Positions 33,775 to 44,616 of a stretch of DNA of 64,000 nucleotides are shown here, piece after piece. How positions within the stretch are numbered: position 1 is the stretch's first letter; every line of letters starts with the position of its first letter. The translations under genes were made by a program, and so were the position numbers. The stretch is taken from assembly GCA_023428545.1 (NCBI GenBank), contig JAEYXH010000010.1, positions 1-64,000 on the forward strand. The letters run 5' to 3'. The notes beneath the pieces are model-generated. The model ran no database searches. It worked only from the letters and a program-made list of their open reading frames with translations, and was not told where the DNA came from. This DNA comes from Bacteroidota bacterium (GTDB taxonomy: Bacteria > Bacteroidota > Bacteroidia > Bacteroidales > Prolixibacteraceae).

Positions 33775-34194
33775 ATGACTGGTAGATTCACACTTACAAT
33801 GATTAAACCCGATGCTGTGGCGAATAATCACATCGGTGGTATACTAAAAATGATCAATGAAGCAGGTTTTAGAATCAAGGCCATGAAATACACCCGGTTA
33901 AGCAAAGAACAAGCAGGCCAATTCTATGAAGTACACAAAGACAAAGGATTTTACAATGATCTTGTTGAGTTTATGACTTCGGGACCAATCGTTGCCGCAA
34001 TTCTTGAGAAAGAGAATGCCATTGCTGATTTCAGAAAGCTGATAGGTGCAACTAACCCTGCCAACGCCGAATCTGGGACCGTAAGGGCTGCCTATGCCGA
34101 AAGTGTGCAACGGAATGCCGTCCACGGTTCAGACAGTGATGAGAATGCCATTATTGAAAGTGATTTCTTTTTCTCAAAAGTGGACAGGTTCTGA
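33775..34194 (+). CDS. ndk: Nucleoside diphosphate kinase
   Basis: A 139-residue Ndk, the normal length. [15 protein letters not shown] opens the protein; the phosphorylated His117 sits in [12 protein letters not shown]. It exchanges the terminal phosphate between nucleoside di- and triphosphates. An in-frame ATG at 33739 adds 12 non-conserved residues and was rejected. It is divergent from the nrnA-type gene and followed by a hairpin terminator. Confidence 0.97.
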   Translation: MTGRFTLTMIKPDAVANNHIGGILKMINEAGFRIKAMKYTRLSKEQAGQFYEVHKDKGFYNDLVEFMTSGPIVAAILEKENAIADFRKLIGATNPANAESGTVRAAYAESVQRNAVHGSDSDENAIIESDFFFSKVDRF

Positions 34195-34230
34195 GAAAAC
34201 CGAAAAGGTATCAAACTCATCCATTCCTTT

Positions 34231-34266
34231 AATAAAACCTATGCCCATGCATGGGTTTTATTATTT
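34231..34266 (+). terminator. Terminator of ndk
   Basis: Arms AATAAAACC and GGTTTTATT flank an inner CCATGCATGG self-complementary segment and run into T-rich sequence. It lies between ndk and the convergent DUF721 gene. Confidence 0.7.
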
Positions 34267-34557
34267 TTATCTCAGGACTACCTTCCTGATCACCTCTTCT
34301 CCAGCTTTTTCATTCAGTCGGGTACGAAGTTCCTCCCTGAGCATCATAAGTTCAGATCTGACAACCGAAGATTCGAGATCGAGGTACAAGACCCCCTCCC
34401 TTACAGATATTTGACGCAAATAACGGCCCATTGTCTGACCAAGCATTTCCTGGCAATATTCAACAACTTCGAGCTCCTTCATTTTTCCGTCAATTCTCTG
34501 TTCCCGGACAAAATCCTTAAGCAGTTGTCCCAAATTTTGCGTGTTACTTCTTCTCAT
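34267..34557 (-). CDS. DUF721 / DciA-like protein
   Basis: A 96-residue DUF721 protein with NLGQLLKDFVREQRIDGKM and the hydrophobic SVREGVLYLDLESSVVRSEL segment typical of the KH-like DciA fold. DciA loads the replicative helicase in bacteria lacking DnaC/DnaI; function in this phylum is inferred. Its ATG overlaps the recF stop (ATGA), so translation is coupled to recF, a gene order common in Bacteroidota. Confidence 0.85.
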   Translation of the reverse strand: MRRSNTQNLGQLLKDFVREQRIDGKMKELEVVEYCQEMLGQTMGRYLRQISVREGVLYLDLESSVVRSELMMLREELRTRLNEKAGEEVIRKVVLR

Positions 34558-35660
34558 GATAACTCTTCCGTTTTTCCGTTCACAACCATAAAAAGCCTGT
34601 AATCGGTAGTCACCGAACGCAATATGGCATCGAGGTGTTCCCTGTTGGTGTCAGTAATGAAAATCTGCCCGAACTGATCACCTGAAACCAACTTCACTAT
34701 CTGCTCGACACGATTTTTATCCAACTTATCAAATATATCATCCAGTAAAAGGATGGGCCTAATTCCGGAAACATTGGCAATAAACTCGAACTGTGCAAGT
34801 TTCAGTGCAATCAAATAGGTCTTTTGCTGTCCTTGTGATCCGATCTTCTTCATGGGATGATCTCCCAGAATCAGGCTCATGTCATCTTTATGGATACCAG
34901 TGGTAGTATATTGAACCACCCGGTCCCTGGCATAAGTTGCCTTGAGCTGATCATACATTGGACCTGACGAGAGATCCGACATATACTCGAGTCCAACCAC
35001 TTCTACCCCACGGGAGATAATACTGTAATACTTTTGAAAAACAGGAACCATGTCGCGAATAAAACTTTTTCTGCGTTCATGGATCTTTGAACCGGATGCG
35101 GCCAGCTGCTCATCGTATACATCAATGACGTCACTATCAGGAATCTGCCCCTGAAAACCCTGCTTCAGGAGATTGTTCCTCTGCAGCAACACCCTGTTGT
35201 ACCTGATCAGGTCGTGCAAATACCCACTGTCAAACTGGGAAATCACACCGTCCATGAATCGTCGACGCTCCTCACTTCCTCCCATAATCAGGACAGAATC
35301 CCCAGGCGAAACCATGACAAGAGGCAGCAAACCAATATGCTCCGACATCTTCCTGTATACCTTGCTGTTGCGCTTTATCTGTTTCTTCTGGCCTTCCTGA
35401 TAACTGCATATGATTTCTTCCTCCTTGCCAGTGCGGTTATAAACACCTTTAAGCATGAACCAGTTATCTCCATGCCGTATATTCATCTGGTCGACGGAAT
35501 TAAAAAAACTCTTGGTAAAAGAGAGATAATAGATAGCATCAAGCAGGTTGGTTTTTCCAGCCCCATTGTCACCAATGAAGCAATTCAGCCGGGGAACAAA
35601 ATCCAGGATAACTTCCTGGAAGTTCTTGAAATTTACTGCTGTTAGATTCTTAAGATACAT
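34554..35660 (-). CDS. recF: DNA replication and repair protein RecF
   Basis: A 368-residue RecF from Met MYLKNLTAVNFKNF, the family start; the frame extends 18 codons upstream but that part would cross the promoter. Walker A GDNGAGKT is at residues 30-37, VMVSPGDSVLIMGGSEERRRFMD carries the RecF-specific block, the signature region is IGSQGQQKTYLIALKLAQF and Walker B is PILLLDDIFDKLD. It loads RecA at gaps. A TTTG-17-TAGATTTG promoter lies just upstream, and dciA is coupled downstream. Confidence 0.96.
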   Translation of the reverse strand: MYLKNLTAVNFKNFQEVILDFVPRLNCFIGDNGAGKTNLLDAIYYLSFTKSFFNSVDQMNIRHGDNWFMLKGVYNRTGKEEEIICSYQEGQKKQIKRNSKVYRKMSEHIGLLPLVMVSPGDSVLIMGGSEERRRFMDGVISQFDSGYLHDLIRYNRVLLQRNNLLKQGFQGQIPDSDVIDVYDEQLAASGSKIHERRKSFIRDMVPVFQKYYSIISRGVEVVGLEYMSDLSSGPMYDQLKATYARDRVVQYTTTGIHKDDMSLILGDHPMKKIGSQGQQKTYLIALKLAQFEFIANVSGIRPILLLDDIFDKLDKNRVEQIVKLVSGDQFGQIFITDTNREHLDAILRSVTTDYRLFMVVNGKTEELS

Positions 35661-35686
35661 GCTTAAACTGGTCGTTTCAGGATATA

Positions 35687-35715
35687 CAAATCTACTTAAA
35701 AAAACACTCTCCAAA
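35687..35715 (-). promoter_or_regulatory. Promoter of recF-dciA
   Basis: On the minus strand TTTG (35712-35715), a 17-base spacer and TAGATTTG (35687-35694), ending 26 bases before the recF ATG. The spacer is slightly short of the usual 19. Confidence 0.6.
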
Positions 35716-35896
35716 AAACAGGATGCCTACAAGACCAACACAACTTCAATGGATACCTTCCACAAAAAAGCATATTAAGGCACACATTTGAACATGCCAG
35801 ACAGGCCTTTGATGATTCTTAAGGATAATAACACCGCGTTGTTGATTAATATCCAAAATATTGAAGAAAGGACAGAGCCATTTTTGAAAAAATAGC

Positions 35897-35904
35897 TATT
35901 TTTG
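35897..35904 (+). promoter_or_regulatory. -7 element TATTTTTG for TPR-ribH
   Basis: Exact TAnnTTTG match, 26 bases before the ATG at 35931. No -33 TTTG at the normal distance. Confidence 0.55.
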
Positions 35905-35930
35905 CGACACAATTTTTGAAAAGATTTAAA

Positions 35931-36620
35931 ATGGCGAAAAAGAAATCAACTCAGCACGATAACGTACAGGATATTGAAAGTGCTCTGACCAGGACTGAAC
36001 AATTCATTGAAGATAATCAGAAACTCATCACCTATATAGTAGGAGGCATTGTGGTCGTAGCTGCTGCTTTTCTGGGATTAAACAAATTTATTCTTCAGCC
36101 AAGGGAAGATGAAGCCCAATCGCAAATGTTCATGGCTGAAAATTACTTTGAAAAAGACTCATTCAATCTTGCTATAAATGGAGATGGCAATTATCTCGGC
36201 TTTCTGGATATCATTGACGATTATGGCATGACCAAGAGCGCCAAACTGGCTAAATATTATACTGGTGTTTCTTATCTCAGACTTGGTGAATACCAGGAAG
36301 CCATAAACTATCTTGGAAAATTCAAAACCGATGACATTTTACTTGCATCCGTTAAGGAAGGAAGCATGGGAGATGCATACTCAGAATTGGGTGATGACAA
36401 GAAAGCCCTTCAGCATTACATCAATGCGACTAGTGCTTCGGACAACAACTTCACCACCCCGATATACCTCATGAAGGCTGCCGCCATCTATGAAAATCAA
36501 GGTGAACCAGCCAAGGCACTCGAGTTTTATACCCGAATCAAAAATGAATATCCTGATACCAACGAAGGCCAGAATGTTGAAAAATACATTGCCCGGACAA
36601 CCACTCTCCTTGAAAAATAA
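35931..36620 (+). CDS. Membrane-anchored tetratricopeptide repeat protein (YfgM-like layout)
   Basis: A 229-residue protein from Met MAKKKSTQHD (an ATG five codons earlier is also possible). One transmembrane helix at about residues 34-54 is followed by a periplasmic-type region with TPR units, for example KALQHYINATSASDNN and GEPAKALEFYTRIKNEYPD. The helix-plus-TPR layout resembles YfgM, a SecYEG-associated chaperone factor. ribH follows after 59 bases, a neighbourhood seen often in this phylum, though no functional tie to riboflavin is known. Confidence 0.85.
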   Translation: MAKKKSTQHDNVQDIESALTRTEQFIEDNQKLITYIVGGIVVVAAAFLGLNKFILQPREDEAQSQMFMAENYFEKDSFNLAINGDGNYLGFLDIIDDYGMTKSAKLAKYYTGVSYLRLGEYQEAINYLGKFKTDDILLASVKEGSMGDAYSELGDDKKALQHYINATSASDNNFTTPIYLMKAAAIYENQGEPAKALEFYTRIKNEYPDTNEGQNVEKYIARTTTLLEK

Positions 36621-36679
36621 AATCAATATTTTTAAACAATAGATCCCGTCAATATTGATGGGATTTTTTTTCTCATATT

Positions 36680-37165
36680 ATGGCAACAAAAGACTTATCT
36701 GCTTACGATGCATCAACCGTCCCTTCAGCAAAGGGAATGAAATTTGGAATCGTGGTCGCAGAGTGGAACTGGGAGATCACTGGCGCTTTAGCCCAGGGAG
36801 CCTTGAATACACTGGTCAAGCACGGTGCTCTCGAGCAGGACGTTGTAATCCATCAGGTCCCTGGCAGTTTCGAATTACCTATGGGAGGTCAGTTTATGGC
36901 CGAAACCGGCCGATACGATGCAGTGATACTTATTGGTTGTGTAATTCAGGGTGAAACCCGCCATTTCGATTTCATCTGCCAGGGGGTTACGCAGGGAGCC
37001 GTTGACCTGAACCTGAAGTACAATATGCCCTTCATTTTTGGTGTACTTACCACAGACAATCAACAGCAGGCACTCGACAGAGCAGGTGGAATCCATGGCA
37101 ATAAAGGGGATGAAGCTGCAATAACTGCCATCAAGATGGTTGATTTGAAACGTAGACTTTCTTGA
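36680..37165 (+). CDS. ribH: 6,7-dimethyl-8-ribityllumazine synthase
   Basis: A 161-residue RibH that condenses 5-amino-6-ribitylaminouracil with dihydroxybutanone phosphate in riboflavin synthesis, in a capsid-like or pentameric assembly. Motifs are VVAEWNWEI (Trp at the ring-stacking position), PGSFELPMG, IGCVIQGETRHFDFIC (His near the catalytic site) and FGVLTTDNQQQALDRAGG. Length is standard. Other rib genes are not in the window. A perfect hairpin follows. Confidence 0.97.
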   Translation: MATKDLSAYDASTVPSAKGMKFGIVVAEWNWEITGALAQGALNTLVKHGALEQDVVIHQVPGSFELPMGGQFMAETGRYDAVILIGCVIQGETRHFDFICQGVTQGAVDLNLKYNMPFIFGVLTTDNQQQALDRAGGIHGNKGDEAAITAIKMVDLKRRLS

Positions 37166-37182
37166 TACCCATTGGGAGGATA

Positions 37183-37225
37183 AAGAAATGCCGGTAGAAT
37201 TGATCCACCGGCATTTCTTATTTTA
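37183..37225. terminator. Terminator between ribH and the Spy-like gene
   Basis: A perfect 13-base-pair stem (AAGAAATGCCGGT, 37183-37195, with 37207-37219) around an 11-base loop, between two convergent genes. Confidence 0.85.
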
Positions 37226-37239
37226 CACCTTAAGAAGTC

Positions 37240-37626
37240 TTACCTTCGCTGCATCATACGCTGCCGAGCTTCTTCCTGATATTTTTCATATGCCTTGAAC
37301 TGATCGGCACTTAAAATCTTTTTCATTTCAGTGTCCTTTTCTTTATTCAGGGCTTCCCTTTTTTCCCGCATTTTTTGGCGGTCAGCATCACTCATATCCC
37401 GAAAGTTACCGCCTCCCTGAAACATATCGGCAGACTTCTTGGCATATTTCAGATTCAGGTCGTATACTTTCTGTTGCAAATCCTGAGGCATTTTCACATA
37501 TTCACCCATTTGTTCTGTCTGGCGCTTTGCCATATCTTCAGGTGAAAACTGACGTCCACCCGGCTGGGCATTGGCAACGACCGTTGCAAAAAGGATAATC
37601 ATTAGAAACAATCCAAACTTTCTCAT
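37240..37626 (-). CDS. Small secreted Spy/CpxP-like protein
   Basis: A 128-residue periplasmic protein: signal peptide MRKFGLFLMIILFATVVANA, then a highly charged helical domain rich in Lys, Glu, Gln and Met. The pattern MPQDLQQKVYDLNLKYAKK and KKILSADQFKAYEKYQEE (LS.eQ...Y) is the LTxxQ-like repeat of Spy/CpxP-type chaperones and of related Bacteroidota DUF4890-type proteins. A periplasmic stress or folding role is inference. It is monocistronic between two terminators. Confidence 0.7.
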   Translation of the reverse strand: MRKFGLFLMIILFATVVANAQPGGRQFSPEDMAKRQTEQMGEYVKMPQDLQQKVYDLNLKYAKKSADMFQGGGNFRDMSDADRQKMREKREALNKEKDTEMKKILSADQFKAYEKYQEEARQRMMQRR

Positions 37627-37754
37627 AGCATTCATTTAAAATTTGACTTAAACTTTATTAGTGATGCTTTGACTCTTCTCTGATAAATTAGTTTAACTGC
37701 CCACTCATATTTAATTTATTGTTTACAATGTGATCAACAATGTAATCACACAAA

Positions 37755-37800
37755 AAAAAGAGCAGGTATCCCCAAATGGATTCCTGCTCTTTTTACAATA
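37755..37800 (-). terminator. Terminator of pyrG-yidC
   Basis: Stem AAAAAGAGCAGG (37755-37766) with CCTGCTCTTTTT (37783-37794) plus inner ATCC/GGAT pairs; on the minus strand it ends in eight T's. It lies 11 bases after the yidC stop. Confidence 0.92.
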
Positions 37801-37810
37801 TCATTGTCTG

Positions 37811-39727
37811 TTACTTTTTACCCGGAGACTGTATGCCTTTTTCTTTGGCCAATTGCTCCAAACGTTGCTGGAACTTAGATTTGGTAGTAGGTTTCTTCTT
37901 GTTCTGCAAAATCTGTGCCCTGATCTTGTTTTCATCAACCATTCCACGAACGATGTATGTTTGTCCGATGGTTATCACGTTCGCCAGGAAGTAATAATAA
38001 CTCAGACCTGATGAATAGCTGTTCAGAATAAACATGAACATTACCGGCATCATATACATCATTGTTTTCATACCCGGCATGGTTGCACCTGAGGTAGCCT
38101 GCGAATTAAGCCGTGTTGATATGATTGTCGTGATGGTCATTAAAAGGGTAAACAAACTCACATGATCACCATAAAATGGAATTTTAAATGGTAAATTCAT
38201 GATTGAATCGTAGGTCGACAGGTCATCAGCCCATAAAAAACTCTCCTGCCTGAGTTCGATTGAAGTCGGGAAAAAGAAAAACATGGCAATGAGAATCGGC
38301 ATCTGCAGCAACATGGGCAAACACCCTCCCATTGGATTAACTCCAGCCTTTTTATACAACGACATAATTGCCTGTTGTTTTTCCATGGCTTTATCCTGCC
38401 CGAACTTCTCGTTAATCTCATCCATCTCAGGCTTAAGCACACGCATTTTTGCCTGTGAGATGTATGACTTATATGTGAACGGGAACAAAATAACCTTGAT
38501 AAAAATGGTCAATAACAGGATGATGATCCCCATATTGGACATGTAATCCCTCAGGAAATTAAATACCGGAATTACCAGCCAACGGTTCACCGGCCTGACA
38601 AGCGAATAACCCAGATACACCTGGGAAGCCATGTCATTCTTATATTGGTTGAGGGTCTTAAAATGATTTGGGCCAAAATAAAACTGCATCCCATAATTCT
38701 GGGAAGGATTGCTCTCCCAAGGCAATGAAATACCGGCAAAGAAATTGGCTATGAATTCTTCATCCTCCTTGTATGGCTCACTTTTAACCTGGGCAGCAGG
38801 AAAAGACTCATCGGCAATAATGGTAGATGTAAAGAAAAGTTGCTTCAGTCCAATCCATTTGGTACGGGTGAGATTCTTTGCTTCAGCCTTGCCCGGACTC
38901 AACTTATCAACGTCATCTTCAAAAAACTTATAATATATCTGGGTATAACGATCTTCGCCATATTGCGAAATCTTCTCCTGACGTGGAACGTCGAATGACC
39001 ATATCCAATTAAGATCCGTTTGGTTCGAAGAGACCAATTGGTTCATTCCTTCCATTTTCACATCAAAGCCAACCATATATGAGTTATGCCTCAGAGTGTA
39101 TATGTATTCAATATACATCCCAGGCTGGACTTCAAGTCGGAAACTCACTGACTGCTCTGATCCCGGATTCTCTTCGTTAAACTTCTCATCGCCAAGGTCA
39201 CCTTTTCTTACTTCCGGTCCAGAGACTGACGAAGAACCGGGAGCCTGGGTGGTAAAAAAAAGCTGATCCGTCTGGATATTTCGATTCTGTGCAAAGAAAT
39301 TGAGACCAAATTGATTTTTCGGACCATCAAACAGTAAAAGCGGTCTTCCATCATATGTTTTGTAATTCTTCAGCTCTACAGAGAATATCCGTCCACCCTT
39401 ATTTGAAAGGGTAAGTTTGACCAGGTTATTTTCAAAGGTTATAAAAGACTCTTCTCCATTGGCTGCGGTACCAAAAACCCCCAGCTGACTCTCAAGCTCA
39501 CGCTGCTTGTTTGCCATCATCACTGAATCAGGCAGCAAGTCGATGGTTGCTGTCTCGTTTTGTTGTTGCAGCTGTGCTTGTCGTTCACGTTCGATCTCAA
39601 CCTGCTGAAGCGAATCCTGTCTGTTCCGCATGGCATCAATCTGCTCTTGTGATGGCTTATTCATGATGGAAAAAACCACCAAAACCAAAAATATGAGAAC
39701 AATTCCTATGATTGAATTTCTATCCAT
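37811..39727 (-). CDS. yidC: Membrane protein insertase YidC
   Basis: A 638-residue YidC/Oxa1 insertase of the long Gram-negative type. An N-terminal helix (MDRNSIIGIVLIFLVLVVF) is followed by a large periplasmic beta domain (about 80-360) and the conserved insertase core with TFIKVILFPFTYKSYISQAK, MSLYKKAGVNPMGGCLPMLLQMP and a last helix before a basic tail. It inserts inner-membrane proteins with or without SecYEG. It starts 10 bases after the pyrG stop, so the two genes form an operon, an order frequent in Bacteroidota. Confidence 0.97.
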   Translation of the reverse strand: MDRNSIIGIVLIFLVLVVFSIMNKPSQEQIDAMRNRQDSLQQVEIERERQAQLQQQNETATIDLLPDSVMMANKQRELESQLGVFGTAANGEESFITFENNLVKLTLSNKGGRIFSVELKNYKTYDGRPLLLFDGPKNQFGLNFFAQNRNIQTDQLFFTTQAPGSSSVSGPEVRKGDLGDEKFNEENPGSEQSVSFRLEVQPGMYIEYIYTLRHNSYMVGFDVKMEGMNQLVSSNQTDLNWIWSFDVPRQEKISQYGEDRYTQIYYKFFEDDVDKLSPGKAEAKNLTRTKWIGLKQLFFTSTIIADESFPAAQVKSEPYKEDEEFIANFFAGISLPWESNPSQNYGMQFYFGPNHFKTLNQYKNDMASQVYLGYSLVRPVNRWLVIPVFNFLRDYMSNMGIIILLLTIFIKVILFPFTYKSYISQAKMRVLKPEMDEINEKFGQDKAMEKQQAIMSLYKKAGVNPMGGCLPMLLQMPILIAMFFFFPTSIELRQESFLWADDLSTYDSIMNLPFKIPFYGDHVSLFTLLMTITTIISTRLNSQATSGATMPGMKTMMYMMPVMFMFILNSYSSGLSYYYFLANVITIGQTYIVRGMVDENKIRAQILQNKKKPTTKSKFQQRLEQLAKEKGIQSPGKK

Positions 39728-39736
39728 ATGTAATAT

Positions 39737-41365
<1,629 letters not shown>

Positions 41366-41368
41366 TCA

Positions 41369-41376
41369 CAAAATTA
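41369..41376 (-). promoter_or_regulatory. -7 element TAATTTTG for pyrG-yidC
   Basis: Exact TAnnTTTG match on the minus strand, 30 bases before the pyrG ATG. Confidence 0.55.
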
Positions 41377-41433
41377 TACTTTTAAACCGTAAATAAGAAT
41401 ACGACACTGAAATAAAGCGAATCCCTGATAATG

Positions 41434-41460
41434 AAAGAAGCCGGCAGTTGCGCCGGCTTT
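41434..41460 (-). terminator. Terminator of the DUF349 gene
   Basis: Stem AAGCCGGC/GCCGGCTT (41438-41445 with 41452-41459) with a 6-base loop, directly after the stop codon; the T run on the minus strand is imperfect (TTCTTTC). Confidence 0.75.
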
Positions 41461-41462
41461 CT

Positions 41463-43670
41463 TTAATATTCCGTATTATCGAGATCGTCAATGATCCGGA
41501 TTTTTTCCTTCAGCATTTCGATTTTCTCCCGGGTATCTTCAATTTTTTTGTTTACATCAGCAATCAGCACCTGGGCATTTTTCGAATTGGCAAAAAATCC
41601 GATGTTGTTATCCAACAAAGTCAGGTCATTCTCCAACTGTTTCAACTTCATCATATATTTCTCCCTTTCCTGGCGAACCTTTGATAACCCTTTCTGATTG
41701 TCAGTCATGGTGGCAATCTTACTTCGGAACCTCATTGAATCCCGTTTAGAAGAGTCAACCTTTAAGGTATCAAAGTGATTGTTGATGGCAGCCCTGAAAC
41801 GGTTTTGTACATTGTCCTTTTCTTTCATTGGAACATGTCCAATTTCAGTCCATCTCCGCTGATATTCCCGAAGTACTTTAAGTGATTCAGCAACATCCTC
41901 ATTTGGAATGAAATTCTCGACCTCTTCGATCAGTGATTGTTTTTTATTCAGGTTTTCGACCTGTTCTTCATCAACGTCACTGAAATGTTCTGATTTTCTG
42001 TCGAAGAAGAAGTCACATGCTGCCCTGAAACGTTTCCAAATGATATCGGAATTTTTTCTTGGGACAGGTCCCACTTCTTTCCAACGTTTCTGAATATCAA
42101 TAAATTGTTGTGTCGCCTTTTTCCAGTCGGTGCTGTCTTTTAACGCTTCAGCCTCCATGCAAAGATCCATCTTCATCTGGAGATTCTTTGTCTGCACCTC
42201 TTTATTCTGTGAATAGAACTCACGTTTTTTGTTGAAGAACTGGTCGCATGCGGTCCTGAAACGGTCATAAATTCGATTGTTATCCCTTTTGGGAGCAAAT
42301 CCAATCGTCCTCCAAACCTTCTGGAGTTCGATCAGTTCTTTCGACTTTTCGTCCCAGTCACGATGTGATTCAAGGTTTGCTGCACCAATCTCCTCAGCCT
42401 TTTCACACAGGGCAATTTTTGCCTCCAGGTTACTCTTTTGTTCACCTTTACGCTTTTCAAAGAAATCCTGGTGTTTCTGGTTGATCTGTGTAGTGGCTGC
42501 CTTGAACCTTTCCCAGATTTCATCCTTTTTATCTCGTGGAACCGGTCCTATTTCCCTCCATTGTTCGTGGTATTTCTGGAGTGTATTGAATGCCCTGATT
42601 ACAGATGTTTCTAGTAAAAGTTCCTCGGTCTTCTCACACAAACTAATCTTGGCTTCCAGATTTCGTTTCAGGTCCAGGTCACGAAGTTCCTTGTTGATTT
42701 TGATATAATCATAGAAATTCTCTACGTGGAAATGGTATGTATCCCAAAGATCCTTCATCTTCGATTGGGGAACCGGTCCGAGATCATACCATGCTTTCTG
42801 TAATTCACGGAATTCCTGGAAAGTTCTATTGATCGACTCTTCAGTATTGAGAAGATTCTTTATATCTTCAATGATTGTATATTTCTTTTGAAGGTTATGC
42901 TCCTTTTCAACCTCCAACTTTTTTACTTGTTCATACCTTGATTGCCTGAACTTCTTTTCAAGCTCCCGGATATCATTATCATAGGGATCCTCCTCAGGTT
43001 GAAATTCTTCCGGAACGCCACCTTCGGAGATAAATTTGCGCTTGGCCTCGAGCAAATTATCTTTTACTTTTAGTCGAAATGCTGCGATTAACATGTTAAC
43101 CTGACGCTCGTCGGAATCTTCATTGTCAACGAGTTCACGTAATTCATTGACCAATTCTACCTGAGATAGCGTACTGTAATCAACTTTACCATGTTCTTCA
43201 GAATCATCTTCCTCCACTTCATGGATTGCTTCCTCGTCAGAATCTGCAGTCAATACCTGTGTTTCAGTTTTCACGACTTCGGGAATAATCTCCTCGACAG
43301 AATCTGCATTGTCTTCCAGCACTTCAGTTTCGACAACTTCAGGAATATTATCCTCAACAGCTAATTCCTGGGTACCGACTTCCTCACCAGGCTCTTCTGA
43401 ATTAATTTCCTCAGCATTTGTCAAATCAGGGGTTTCGGCATTCTTCTCAACCTCGGATGATAAGGATTCTGATGCTTCAGGAACATCTTCAGAAGAAGAA
43501 GACTCTTCTTCAACATCCATTTCATTCCGATTCTCATTGGAAGTTACATCTTCAGATACTGTTTCATTATCAGCGCTTTGCACTTCAGTACTCTCATTGT
43601 TCGTCAATTCGGATTCGTCACTCAGCGGACGTTCTAACTCTTCAGAGTTTTTCAGATCTTTAAGCTCCAT
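41463..43670 (-). CDS. DUF349 repeat protein with acidic N-terminus
   Basis: A 735-residue protein. Residues about 1-165 are extremely rich in Glu, Asp, Ser and Val and probably unstructured, with repeats such as EDVPE, EEVG and VVETE. Five DUF349 units follow, each recognisable by a W-x-x-(I/V)G-x-(V/A)P core: WYDLGPVP, WREIGPVP, WRTIGFAP, WKEVGPVP and WTEIGHVP. The C-terminus (about 670-735) is a predicted coiled coil. The ATG at 43670 is used because the longer frame begins with TTG. The function of DUF349 is unknown; in Bacteroidota these large multi-repeat forms are common. Confidence 0.88.
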   Translation of the reverse strand: MELKDLKNSEELERPLSDESELTNNESTEVQSADNETVSEDVTSNENRNEMDVEEESSSSEDVPEASESLSSEVEKNAETPDLTNAEEINSEEPGEEVGTQELAVEDNIPEVVETEVLEDNADSVEEIIPEVVKTETQVLTADSDEEAIHEVEEDDSEEHGKVDYSTLSQVELVNELRELVDNEDSDERQVNMLIAAFRLKVKDNLLEAKRKFISEGGVPEEFQPEEDPYDNDIRELEKKFRQSRYEQVKKLEVEKEHNLQKKYTIIEDIKNLLNTEESINRTFQEFRELQKAWYDLGPVPQSKMKDLWDTYHFHVENFYDYIKINKELRDLDLKRNLEAKISLCEKTEELLLETSVIRAFNTLQKYHEQWREIGPVPRDKKDEIWERFKAATTQINQKHQDFFEKRKGEQKSNLEAKIALCEKAEEIGAANLESHRDWDEKSKELIELQKVWRTIGFAPKRDNNRIYDRFRTACDQFFNKKREFYSQNKEVQTKNLQMKMDLCMEAEALKDSTDWKKATQQFIDIQKRWKEVGPVPRKNSDIIWKRFRAACDFFFDRKSEHFSDVDEEQVENLNKKQSLIEEVENFIPNEDVAESLKVLREYQRRWTEIGHVPMKEKDNVQNRFRAAINNHFDTLKVDSSKRDSMRFRSKIATMTDNQKGLSKVRQEREKYMMKLKQLENDLTLLDNNIGFFANSKNAQVLIADVNKKIEDTREKIEMLKEKIRIIDDLDNTEY

Positions 43671-44183
43671 GCACAACTTGTATTAAATGTTTCAGGCCAC
43701 CACAATTTCAGCCCATTATGCTACGAAAATAGGGATTTACGCCTTAATACTCAAAGTTTTTACACATTTTCTTACCAGACTAACTCCCAATGGGGGCTCG
43801 AAAATAACAAAATCCTTTTAACTAACTCATTATCAATTCATAAAATGTTTTTCACATATGACAAAACCAAACATTAGAGTCTCCCAATCCAGCTCCGATG
43901 AAACAAGAAAAAACTTCCGTTTATATTATAGAGCAACAATAAGCTGGTTCATTTTTAAGAATTAAAGTAAAATCAACTCAGTGCCAATGCAGTTTGAAAT
44001 ATCATAATCAAGCGATTGCAGATTTTGGAAGAGAACGGAAACAGAATTCTGGAAGTGGCAATCATATATGTTGAAAAACATACTGTATTCTCATAACAAG
44101 AAATTAAATATGCAGTATACTAAGTTTACATGACACTATAAATCATCCATTTACGACATTACAAACTTATCCTAAAACCAAAG
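43671..44183. other. Long AT-rich divergent gap without a gene
   Basis: About 510 bases between the DUF349 gene and the phosphatase-like gene. It has no open frame with recognisable content (the best is 35 codons). A near-match to a minus-strand -7 element (TATTTTCG near 43724) may serve the DUF349 gene. No hairpins or repeats stood out. Confidence 0.5.
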
Positions 44184-44615
44184 ATGAAAATATTATTTCT
44201 CAGTCTAAGAAATTGTTGCCGTAGTCAGATCGCCGAAGCGATATTGAAGCAGATCGAACCAGATCTTGAAATCTATTCGGCAGGCATTGATCCGGCACCC
44301 GAGATCAATCCAATTGTCTTTGAAATCATGAAAGAAGCCGGTATACCTGTTATTGAAAAAAAGCCTTCAGCTTTAACGGAAATTGCCGGATTGGAGTTCG
44401 ATTATCTGATTACTGTTGGTGATAGCACAATTGAAGAATTCAAGTTACCTCCCCTGAAATACAAACAAAAAATCCATCTCGGATTCCACAATCCATTTAA
44501 AAATCAAAAGGATATTCACAAGATCAAAGAATCCTGCCGCGAAATCCGGGATGAAATCATGGTTGAGCTGGATTATTTTTCTCATCATTACATCCAGCCA
44601 ACAAAAACCAGATAG
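44184..44615 (+). CDS. Low-molecular-weight phosphatase/arsenate-reductase-like protein with altered active site
   Basis: A 143-residue protein with the fold pattern of LMW protein tyrosine phosphatases and thioredoxin-type ArsC: N-terminal beta-strand and P-loop region, IYSAGIDPAPEINP, an ITVGD strand and HLGFHNP. The P-loop reads SLRNCCRSQIAEA where ArsC reads CTGNSCRSQMAEG, so the nucleophilic Cys is replaced by Ser7; Cys11 and Cys12 are present, and the two resolving cysteines expected near residues 82-89 in ArsC are absent. It is therefore probably not a normal reductase or phosphatase. It ends one base before the convergent aminopeptidase gene. Confidence 0.75.
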   Translation: MKILFLSLRNCCRSQIAEAILKQIEPDLEIYSAGIDPAPEINPIVFEIMKEAGIPVIEKKPSALTEIAGLEFDYLITVGDSTIEEFKLPPLKYKQKIHLGFHNPFKNQKDIHKIKESCREIRDEIMVELDYFSHHYIQPTKTR

Positions 44616-44616
44616 G

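Noticed and set aside
33660..33791. N-terminal extension of the DHH phosphoesterase from the ATG at 33791
   Set aside because: It runs through a promoter element and the first codons of ndk, and it adds residues unlike the family.
43859..43966. 35-codon open frame in the long AT-rich gap
   Set aside because: No hydrophobic or family pattern, no close neighbour or promoter, and a length expected by chance.
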